Source of the DNA: Paracentrotus lividus
Lineage: Eukaryota; Echinodermata; Echinoidea; Camarodonta; Echinidae
Length of the DNA stretch: 64,000 nt
Direction of reading: 5' to 3'
Assembly: GCA_940671915.1 (NCBI GenBank)
Contig: CALNVZ010003426.1
Span: 44,425,909-44,489,908, forward strand
Shown here one piece after another: positions 12,840 through 23,770 of the stretch. Below the pieces are notes generated by a model. That model was not told the DNA's origin, made no database searches, and saw only the letters and a list, made by a program, of their open reading frames with translations. The position numbers and the translations under genes were made by a program. Numbering within the stretch: position 1 is the first letter of the stretch; the number at the start of each line of letters is the position of its first letter.

Positions 12840-12892
12840 TTGGCGCCCCCTGTCCGTCTACCCCCCCCCCCCCCCCCCCATAAAATACGTGC
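12840..12892 (+). repeat. C-tract element end (ATACGTGC)
   Basis: TTTGGCGCCCCCTGTCCG, about 18 C, then ATAAAATACGTGC. Matches the layout of 9838-9937. Confidence 0.5.
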
Positions 12893-12899
12893 ATGAATT

Positions 12900-13454
12900 C
12901 ATTTGTTATGTGGAAGAATTTTTATGTGTTGATTATGTAATTATGCAAGATAAAGTGTTACACGAGTAAAAAAGAAAATGTTTTGAAAAAGAAATCATTT
13001 CATAAACTAATTAATAACTGGAAAAATATATCCCATACATACCGTAATATAAGGTACATGCTCGTTCACAATTGGTGCTAATAGCAGTTTTAATAGCAAC
13101 TCGCAAACATTGATGAAAACAAATTCTACGATTACAAACAAAAGCATTTCCTGCAGCTATAAATTCAAGCCCTAATTTGAATGCTACTTACTGTAAGTTG
13201 AAAACTCGGAATGAATTTAAATGCTGCATATGGCGGTATTGCGCAATCATAACAGTGTCTCTGCTAACTTGAATTACTGTTTTACGTATATATAGTGCAC
13301 TTAATCGGAATTTGGAAAAGTGAAACATGCAATTGATTGCTGGAAAAGGGAATCTGATCTCCGGAAATTCGACTGAAAGCTAAATCGTCCTAACTTGAAT
13401 GAACCGATTATCAAATGGAGCGACGAACTTCTGAAACTCACTGGGAAATCCTAT
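12900..13454. repeat. Probable right-end fragment of the ATATAGG family
   Basis: Ends CTGGGAAATCCTATA at 13442-13455, close to the family right end (GGGAAAACCTATA), preceded by TGAAACTCA as in copy 2 (TGAAACTGA) and by TTGAATGAA motifs. The left boundary is not clear. Confidence 0.4.
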
Positions 13455-13459
13455 ACTAT

Positions 13460-13466
13460 ATACTAC

Positions 13467-13539
<73 letters not shown>

Positions 13540-13591
13540 GCTACTACTGATGCTACTACTACTACTAATACTACTACTACTAATGATAATG

Positions 13592-13649
<58 letters not shown>

Positions 13650-13820
13650 TAATGATAATAATAATAATAATAATAATTATAACAATAATACTAACAAGAA
13701 TAATAATAATAATAACAATAATAAAAAAATAATGATAATAATAATAATAATAATAATAATTATAATAATAACAATAATACTTACAAGAATAATAATAATA
13801 ATAATAATAATGTTAACGAT
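13460..13820 (+). repeat. Compound (ACT)n-(AAT)n microsatellite
   Basis: About 100 bp of ACT units followed by AAT units with GAT and AAC interruptions. Any open frame here is an artefact (poly-Leu/Ile). Confidence 0.95.
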
Positions 13821-13875
13821 CATAATGATATAGGTTTTCCAGGCCATTTTCATCCCTCATTCACTCAATTACTAT

Positions 13876-14091
13876 GTCTAGTTTGGACTCTTGACAAGCT
13901 TTAGTTAAACCCGCTAGATGCGGCGTTTGCCCCACTCATCCACTCTCCCCACACAATCATTTTCTTCACTCATTCACCTACCCACCATAGGTGAATGAGT
14001 GAAGAAAATGATTGTGTGGGGAGAGTGATGAGTGGGCAACGCGCATCTTAGCGGTTATTAACTAAAGCTTGTCAAGAGTCCAGAACTAGAC
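13876..14091. mobile_element. Hairpin MITE with about 100-bp arms
   Basis: Arms GTCTAGTTTGGACTCTTGAC / GTCAAGAGTCCAGAACTAGA and an inner arm CTCCCCACACAATCATTTTC / its complement. ACTCAATTAC occurs on both sides (13863-13872 and 14093-14102), which fits a 9-11 bp target duplication of the Mutator type. Confidence 0.75.
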
Positions 14092-14655
14092 TACTCAATT
14101 ACATGTGCGGAGCATCATTTAGCTCATTTTTTGGCCTGTTCTTAAAACTGGCATTTCATATCGCACTTTAGGAATTCAACTTAATGTGGAACAGCGACCG
14201 AAAAGGTACTTTAGTCATCAAAGACGTACAAATTCCCTATTTCACAATGGTGATATTCAATTCACATTTAATGTAAACAAGAGCTAATTTGTACTTATTT
14301 GTATTTTCTATTTCATTTTAAAGCTATCTATTTAATGCAAAACGTAGTCAATTTCACCATGTATGGTGTGTTGGTGTGCTAACGCATGTTTTATAATTGC
14401 AAAATAAATTATGTTTCAAAGTAATCTTTGAAAGAATGGTCAGATTCTGATAAACAATCAATACTTCAGGTATAGGCCATGGAGATGGGAAAGAGATCGC
14501 ACCCCTGTCTCTCCATTCCTCTCAGGGCAATGACGTTATACAATGTATATTGTATTAATTTTGTTTCATTTATTTATTTTGATTTTTATAATCTTTCTTC
14601 ATTTATTATCATTTTCGGAAATGTAGGGACATCTGCCTGAAAAGGCTCCATGCTT

Positions 14656-14660
<5 letters not shown>

Positions 14661-14698
<38 letters not shown>
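14661..14698 (+). repeat. (CT)n microsatellite
   Basis: Nineteen uninterrupted CT units. Confidence 0.95.
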
Positions 14699-14701
<3 letters not shown>

Positions 14702-16769
14702 TTTTTTTTCTTCATTATCTTCTTTTCGTTTATTATTTTTTATATGATATATATGTCGTGGATGGCCTCCGTACGCACCACCCTCTCCATCTCTCTTCAT
14801 GGAAATGCGTTATGCACATATTCATTCTAGTTGTAAACTTAAGAGGGAAGAGGGCGCTATCACTCTACGCAAATCAAACGCTGCCATAGACATTTTGATT
14901 TTTGCACAGTTTTTCACTTTGTTTCTTGATTATGGCGAGCAACTACCTTTTCAAAGAAATGATCAACTTGATATTAATTACGCTAAGAGTTTTTTTTTTC
15001 AAAATGGAATAACTTACTGCAAAGGGAAAAAAAGTCCTGTCACTTGTGTCAATTCCGAAATCCTAATTCAGATCAAATTCCTGTACAATATGGCCAATTT
15101 TGCTCTCAAAATAGCTCATACGCCACATAATTATCTTCCTGGATAACGCATAATTATATAACAGCTTAATGATCAAGCCGTTTTAAAAGCTTGAATTCTC
15201 ACCTTTCCCAGAGATTGGTAAATTCATTATCATTGGTTAAGAAAAAGTCCTGTCACTTTGAACCTATCACAAAGATCTTTACTCGATGGGTAATTTCCGC
15301 TATCACATGCATATCGCATGGGACGGTCTTCGCGAAGAGGTGACAAGATCACTACTTATATCAATAATTGTTTTGGAACATCAATCTATGTGAAATAAAG
15401 ATTCTGATTACAACTTCATCACAATAATGTTATAAGCTTGCCCAAATGTGTATTTCCTCCATCTGGTCTGGAGAATCTATTAACTAACAACATGATAAAA
15501 GTTCATAATTTCTTTCATCTCCATGTACGAGTAGATTGCTGACAAGAACGGATAATACCATTCCAGCTGTAGGGAAGTCTTCTAAGCGAGTTTTTTGTGA
15601 GCTAATTTATTATTGCAGCCAGCTGTATAGATTTCTACGCTTGTCAGTCGTATTTCCAACGTCGCTTCGTTGCGTCTGGCCTCTTAGATAATGGACGCGC
15701 CTGTTTTTAATTACGATATAATGCCGCACATCGGTATACGTTAACTTTACATTTTACATAGAGCTAGAATTGATATGATGTTATTTGTATATATATTCAT
15801 TATTTCATTTTCATTTCATAAAACCATCATTAATCATCCTCTTAAATGTATAAAGATGTGCCAGCAAACAAAGGCTCCATACTTCGTTATTTTTTCTTTA
15901 ATATATTTCTTTTTTAATGTTATTCATTCTCTCTGATTTGTTTTGCTTTTCTTTTTAAATGTTATTTTAGATATACTATGCGCTTTTTCCATCAATATTG
16001 ATGTGTATTTTATGTGTTATTGTGTACTTTTGTGTTCATTATTTATGAACCCTTTTATTCATCATTGTAATTTTGACGGTTATATGAAGTTAGAAGAGAA
16101 GTTACAAGCCACCCCCCCCCCCCCCCGCTCAGGGGTCAATCAAAATTAAAATTTAATTAAAATTACCCCCTTTTCTGGACACTATTTCGGTTTTGTCGTC
16201 AAAAAATTAGAAATACCCCTAATTAAAATTGCTCGGGTGGGGGGGGGGGTGAATTATAAAAGACTCCCTATTTAAGTCATTTCTCGGGTTTTCCCCTACA
16301 TGAGCCCCTAAAAATCGGGAACGAGCATACGGGAACGAGCATATAGCATGAACTTGAATGAACACGTGTTAATTTGAAATATCCACTGGTGAATTTGAAT
16401 GTCAAAACCAAGCGCAAATTCTCGCTGGCGCGAAATTGATTGCACCTACTGACATTTTTGTTTGATCGAGTCTTTTATGAAATCGAAGTAAAGGAAATGA
16501 AATTGAACGTTTTCTTTATCTAATTGAAGTAAGGGGTTAATGGAACATTCAATTTCGCTTGAAATTGAATGAATATTCGTGAAACCGACTGCATGCAGGA
16601 TGAAAATGGCCGGGAAAACCTATATTAATGTTTATTATATTTATGATTGTAATTAATAAAATAAACTATATTATAAGTGATAACTTAGAATTACAGTTTT
16701 TGAACAATGTTTTGATATCAATAATAACAATACTTCAAATAAGTATATTACATCAAATTTGATTTTAGA

Positions 16770-17037
16770 ATGGGTACCGGAACGAGCAGAGCCAGACCCC
16801 AGCCCAGTAACAGTTCCTCAAATGGAGATCAACCCGCTAACTCTACATCTAGACGTGGAGGATATAGAGGAAGCTCTTCCGATAGAACCGCTGTCGATGT
16901 CTGGGATGAGTGGTTGCTCAATTGGTTGGCAAGTCTTCCACCACCAGATACTTATGAGGAAGAAGATGATGATGACGACGATGACAACCCGCCAGCAGCA
17001 GCAGGAGGGGAAGAAACTGCGAGTGAAACAGCCTCTG
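16770..17037 (+). CDS. Transglutaminase A exon 1: myristoylation signal and acidic tail
   Basis: Encodes residues 1-89 plus one base. The ATG lies one base after a possible acceptor (TTTGATTTTAG ending 16768), so an untranslated upstream exon is likely. Order: MGTGTS, Ser/Asn/Gly-rich stretch, a Trp motif (VWDEWLLNW, about 44-52) echoed in paralogue B, then EEE plus seven Asp. Donor G|GTAAAT. Confidence 0.85.
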
Positions 17038-20000
17038 GTAAATATAATGTTTACCATGTTTTTACAATGTTTCTTTCGAAGATAGTAAGCCTACAATAAT
17101 GATAATCGTTGTCGACCGAATTGCCATATTTTTTTATTGATTTATTGATTTATTGATTTTTTTTTTGTTGTCATTGAATGAATTCAGTCAGTTCCATTGT
17201 ATATCGATTTAATGGACTCTCACAGGAGACAAGCCAACAGGAGAAGCACCAGCAAGTGGATCTGCTACAACTACATCAGCACCAGTCCAACCCAGGCTTC
17301 CTAAACTTAAAGTAACACGTGTAAGATTAAATGTAAGTCAAACTGATTTTTTTTTTTATTCCATGAATGTATATTCCTTAATTTTTGAAAAAGCGATATT
17401 CCAATAAAGATAATCATCTAAATTTCCAATCAAAATAAGTATAATAGCGAATAGTCAACTCCTTTTTCTGGAACTGCCATTGGCATGATTGGAATGAAAT
17501 AAAACCCTTTGATTATCAGATTAAGGGCTAATCAATAAGTAGTTTTTGTTCAAACTCTATACATAAAGTCAATGGGGAGGAAATCAACAGTGAACAAAAG
17601 TCAAATATTGCCCATTCTCATTGTAAATTATTTGATCGTTATTCTGCGGGTTAATTCTTGAAACTTGGCAAAAATCTTTAAGAGGTCATTAACTAACAGG
17701 AACTTAGGTCAAATTAATAATTGGACGTGCCATTAAGCCGTGCCAGGGACGTAAACTTTGTTCCTTTTTTTCATGTTTTTCTCATATCTTGTTCACTGAA
17801 TCATGAAAAATCGGGATTTTTGCGAAAATGAAATCAAATGAATACTTTCAAAAGAATTGTTATGGTTAAGCAAAGTAAGCGATTTAACTTTGGTCTCTAA
17901 AATAAAAAAAACAGCTTTTCCAGTGCCACGTGCTCACTGAAGCATAATTTTTTTAATAAATGCAATCATGGCAATAGGGTCATGTACACACTTGCAACAG
18001 TCATAAAAATAATACAAAAACAGATATTCACATGATTTTTAGTGTACAAAATGGAAAGAATACTTACTTAGTAATTTTCACATGGTATTTTATGATGTTC
18101 ATTTAACCGTGAATTGATTTAATTTTTTTTTGCAAAAGTCACCAAAAAAAAAAAAACACTCTTCCTAGACATGAATCCCATCATATTTGATCAATTTCAC
18201 CACGGCAAAGAAGTAAAAATCGCAGTTATGGCATTTTTGCTGCATTCTCACTCAACCGTGAAATTCTACGCAAATGTCCTTTCCGTATGTTTGGATGCAC
18301 GTTTTGCGTACATTCTGATGCGTGAAATGTTTAAAATCTAAAAATCGGTCCGATATCATTGAATCAAAGTTATGATTGTAGGCTTGTGAACTTCAAAATA
18401 TGACATTTTTGCATTCAACCATTGCTCATTGAAGCATGACTTCATGATATTTTCTAAAATTCACTCCCCTGGTAGCTAATTAAATTTCCTACATGGACAT
18501 ATAATTAGATTTTTTCAACTCCTCCTATTTATAAAATTATTGATATTTGAAATAGGGGGAACTTTCTTTTTGTGTTGTGTTTATATATACATAAAGACGG
18601 TGAAGCTATTTTGATGCACATATGTCTCTCTTTTCCTGAATAAATACATGGGTAACCTAAATACATTTACTGGAGTTTGTGCCTTCGTATTTGGCTAACT
18701 TATAGGCAAAGTCCAATTCGGACCTGAACGAAACATCTGAATACGAGTACGACAGGAAGATGGGTCGAGAATTGATTGTAAGAAGAGGTCAAGAGTTCAA
18801 GATTGTTATTCATCTCAGCAGACCATTCAAGGAGAAAAAGGAACGCATCTCTCTCCAATTTTCTGCGAATGGTAAATATACTCAATTATTGCCTTATAAC
18901 ATGTATAATTAAACGTTATAGACGTTAGGCATTCACGTCACTGCGCCACCATCTTAGGCCATTAACTTGGATGCGTTTGTGATCTGCAGCTGGTGCATGT
19001 CTGACAACTCCGTTTACACATATTTTTACATCCTCTGAGGGAGGGCGCTATGACATGATGACGTTATATGCAAGGTCTATTATCAACATTTGCTATTCCT
19101 TCAACTTTGAGGATGCTTCAGACTGCTATTACTAGTCTGTTATAGGTCACTTAAATGTGAATAAATTAATATCTAGATAGAAAGAGGTGGAGACTAAAAC
19201 ATGATACTCGCTGAGACGGAACTTGTATATAATGAAACAAACAAGACAACTTTGAGGATTAAAGTAGATAATAAGTATAGGGCCAATACATTTCGTATGT
19301 TCACTCTGTAAAGCATTTTGAAAAACTATTCATAAAGTGCTATAAAAATGTGAATCCTTATTATAATTACTATCATTATAAAGCTTACCATTGATGGTAA
19401 TTTCGCCTTCAATCATAAGTTACAATCATGAATTCTTGAATTTGCATGGAACTGACTTGGGATGTGTCGTTAAAATCACTCACCGTTCATTTTTTCTAGA
19501 GAGTTCAATGCGTATAGTGGGGGTAATGGTGTTTTCTAAAATTTATTCGTCTTGCAGTCAGGAATCCGAAACCAATGGACGGAACGCTCATATCCCTGGA
19601 CATTAATGGCACATACAAAGACGACGACTGGAGCGCAAAGACGGAGGCATCTAAAGACAACGAGATGAACGTGACAGTGAAGAGCGCACCCAATGCCATA
19701 GTCGGTAGTTATAAGCTGGCGGTGAAGGTCAAGAGTCGAGCGAGTGGGATGGAGACAATCTTCCCGCAAGATAAAAAGGTCATGGTTCTGTTCAACCCGT
19801 GGTGCGAGAAGGATGCTGTATACATGGAGAACAAGGATGAACGACAGGAGTATGTCCTGGAGGACAGCGGGTCTATCTGGAGAGGCAACAAAAATAGCAA
19901 CCGTCCAAAACCCTGGAACTTTGGGCAATTTGATCTGGACGTGCATCGAGTTGTCTTTTCTCTCCTCGACGAACACGTCAAATTCAGAGACAGACGAACT

Positions 20001-23000
20001 CCGGTGAAGGTTTCCAGGGATTTCTCCTTCCTTGTCAATGACATAATCCTGTCGGGCAATTGGAGTGGCGACTACAGCGGTGGTACCCCTCCAACCCGAT
20101 GGAAAGGCAGCGTGAAGATCATCGAGGAGTACGCCAAATCTAAGGAAATTGTTAAGTAAGAAACTACAAAATGATTATTATGCTTTCTGTCCGCAGGTGC
20201 ATGGAAAGAACGGTTAAAAACGGTACGACCTCGTAATATGCAAAGATTGCATCCGTATACACACACACGCACACACACAACACACACACACACACACCCA
20301 CCCAAAGGAAAAAAAAAAGAAGAGAGAGAGGGGAAAAAATAAAGGAGTTCAGTTTACCAACCATAATTTTGTTCAAATGTCTTTTCTCCATTTTCCCGTT
20401 CAAATGCTGACATTTTTGTTTAAAAATGATCCACTCTTACCATAAGTTTTGATATATCGTACGATGATCTTTTTTATTATTATTAACAGGTATGGGCAAT
20501 GTTGGGTCTTCTCTGGACTACTCACAACATTCCTTCGTTGCGTCGGGATCCCAGCTCGCAGCATCACTAACTTTGCCTCGGCTCATGATACAGAGGACAA
20601 CATGACTATCGACAAATACGAAGATCACGAAGGCAACAAATTGTACAACTTAGACAGGGACAGGACCGGTGGAGACTCTATCTGGAACTTCCACGTTTGG
20701 AACGAAGCCTGGATGACAAGACCCGGCATCTGTGACCCAGGATTTGGAGGGTGGCAGGTTGTAGATTCCACACCACAGGAACTAAGTGCAGGTATAGCAA
20801 TTAATTTTCCCAAATCATCATAATCATAATTGATGCGTGGACAGGGGTTCATCCAAACTCTCCTGACACGTAAATGTCAATGTCTTTTTTTTTTTTTTTT
20901 TTTTTTTTTGTTTTTTTTTTTTGGGGGGGGGTGGGGTTGTTTGTTTGTTCGTTTATTGTTGTTTTTGGGGGGTTGTTTGTTTTGTTTTTGAGGGGGTGAA
21001 CTATTTCAATATACTCTTATCTTTCCTAACACGGTAAATACCAATGTGGACCGGCTCCTGTAATCGCCATCAAACGTGGAATGGTGCACCAAGGTTACGA
21101 TACCAGGTTAGTTTTCTCCTTGGAATATACCAAACTCTTTATAAATGCACATGAAAATATCAAATTCGGTATGACTTTCCTATAAAAAAATAAAAAGACT
21201 TGATTACGTGATTTAACGGAACATTTGTAAACAAGCTGCATAGATTTTAAAAAATGAACAAAGAAAATGGGGTTCCGTCGGGATTCGAAAATGAGACATC
21301 CTGATTACTAGACAGGCGCTCCATCAACTGAGCTATGACAAACCCATTTAGCAATTTGTCCAAGAAACCTGTGAACTTTCCGACGCTCGAGTGGTCATAA
21401 GCTATTTAAACCTGGCATAAACTCTAAGGAACGAAATCTAACTTAAGTTGGGGAATTATTTGAGGGATGACGGTGAATAGATACAAATTTTTGTAAATAT
21501 AAATTTAGATAACAAGGGAAACTTACCAGAAACGTATAATATAAAAAGAATGAACAAAGGAAATGGGGTCCATCGGGATTAAAGCCTGGGACCTCCTGAT
21601 TACTAGACATGCGCTCTACCAACTGAGCTATGGCAAACCCATGTCGATATTCGTCACAGAAATTCGTTAAGTAGACTTTTGAAAAGGAAGAAAGAAGATC
21701 CACTTTTGTTAACATAGACGTTTGTGTTTCATGCTTGTCCAGGTTTGTGTTCGCCGAGGTGAACGCGGATGAAGCCAAGTGGAGAGTAACCCCATACCCC
21801 AACCATCGGGAGGGATTGCACTACACATTGATGAAACTCAACACGAGAAAAGCCGGTCACAATATCACTACCAAGAGGGTTGGAGCTGATAATAGAGATA
21901 AAGTCGGCAATGATGTCACCCTGGAGTACAAATATTCAGAAGGTAAACATCTATTTTTGCAACTGCACACTTTCTTTGCCAAAACCATGAAATAAATAAA
22001 TTAAATAATGATAATGTAATTGTATCGCGCCAAATCCACTCTGTAGAGTGATCAACATGATCATGGTGCATATACATAATGTGTATATTATGTAACTACA
22101 ATTTAAACAGAAACGTTTCGACAGGTAACTGAAATGATACATCATATGCATATCAAAACCTGTCAAAGCCATACCCACTTGGGCATATTATCCATCTTTA
22201 ATAAGGTAATTGATAATAATTGCAATACAAATAATAGTAATGATTTCATTTCAATATCATGCTTTTGTTATCGAATGTTACATCTAGTGTTAAGTATACG
22301 GTAAGCATGTTTTCGATAACGACATCATGTATGAATGTAAATTAATTATGTCTGCTTTTTCTTTTATTTTTTTCTATCTGTTTATATCTGATATATCATA
22401 TCGAAATTACACATAAGCCGCCGAGCAAAGAGTCAAGGAAATCGGAAAAGTAATGGATATTTAGACTATTTCAATTTTTTTATTATTATTATTTTATGCA
22501 GAGCACACATGAAACAATATCAATTCAGAAGATCAAAATTATATTTCCCAAAGATATAATTTTGCCGATTTTTCTTGATTCTTTACTTGCTCAGCGATTT
22601 CTGTCTCATTTTGATATGATAAGTTACATGTAACATGCAATACAATGGAATTTACATTCCATTCTGGATAATAAATACGAAGTTTCGAACCCTTTATCTT
22701 GTAGGATCTGCGGAGGAACGAGCTGCGGTAGAGGCCGCGGTCAGTAAGGGTATCAACCGCGGAATGTATGACATGGAAGGGGAGCCTGATGACGTCATCT
22801 TCGACTTCATAATCAAAGTAATTTAAATCATATTTATTACCGGTCTGTTCCCAAATGCAACTGGTATCTATATCCCGGTAACTTACTGGACTTTTTTTTC
22901 TCAATCAAATTTAATTGGATCATTTTGTATTGGTATTTTGCTTTGATTCCTAATATGCAGGTAATATTTCCCTATGTGTGTTTTGTTTTGTTTTGTTTTT

Positions 23001-23724
23001 TTTTTGTTTTGTTCTGTTTTTTGTTTTTGTCGTAGATGACCAAATTCCCCCCCCCATAAATTTAAGATAGGGGCTCCGATTACAGGGCCATATGTCTATT
23101 GTCTAAGGGAAATTTCAAAGTTAAGTTGGTCGGCGGTTTACCTTGTTTTCATTCATATTAAATGTCAAGCACACGCTTATTTCAAAACTTCTCATTCGCA
23201 ATGGGGCTTTGGCCTTATTAAAAAACAAAGGGGCTCAAAAACTTTTTATAATTTTTTAAATTTTTAAAGGTTGTTCCATGAAATGATAAAATATTTGAAC
23301 GATCAGTCTCTGTGATTATGATGATTGTGAGTCAGACATGCTTTCAATGTTAAGATCTTTGGTGGGTTTGTTGTTGGTTGGCCTTTGGATGACGATATTT
23401 TAGAGCTGAAGATATGTTCAAAAATTATTTGCGAGACTCTTCTGTTGCTTGTGGTTGGTACTGGTTATGCTGTTCCGTTGTTGTCCGTTTTCGTTGAGCG
23501 TAATAATTTGTTGTACTTTATAATCAGGATGACTTATGGATTGGTCGTCCTTTCGATGTCGAGATTGAAGCGAAGAACATTAGTAACGAAGCTCGAGATG
23601 TCCAAATCAAGACCGAGATAGACAGCTGCGATTCTAGGGGTGAGTTGACAAAACCATTAATAGCAGTGCTGTATCCAGGATTTGAAAATAGAGGGGGCGC
23701 CAGACCAGATAATGGGGTGAGCAG

Positions 23725-23770
<46 letters not shown>

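Larger units (their letters stand above)
13828..16625. mobile_element. 2.8-kb TIR element, ATATAGGTTTTCC family, copy 1
   Basis: Left end ATATAGGTTTTCCAGGCC and right end, read inverted, ATATAGGTTTTCCCGGCC; 27 of 28 terminal bases match. No transposase seen. Right subterminal part is full of degenerate TTGAATGAA / GAAATTGA motifs. It contains a nested hairpin MITE (13876-14091), and ends 144 bp before the first coding exon of transglutaminase A. Confidence 0.8.

Noticed and set aside
13415-13732. Poly-Leu/poly-Ile open frame
   Set aside because: Produced by the ACT/AAT microsatellite.
19536-20059. Antisense frames of 146 and 116 codons over transglutaminase A exon 4
   Set aside because: Shadows of the real exon.
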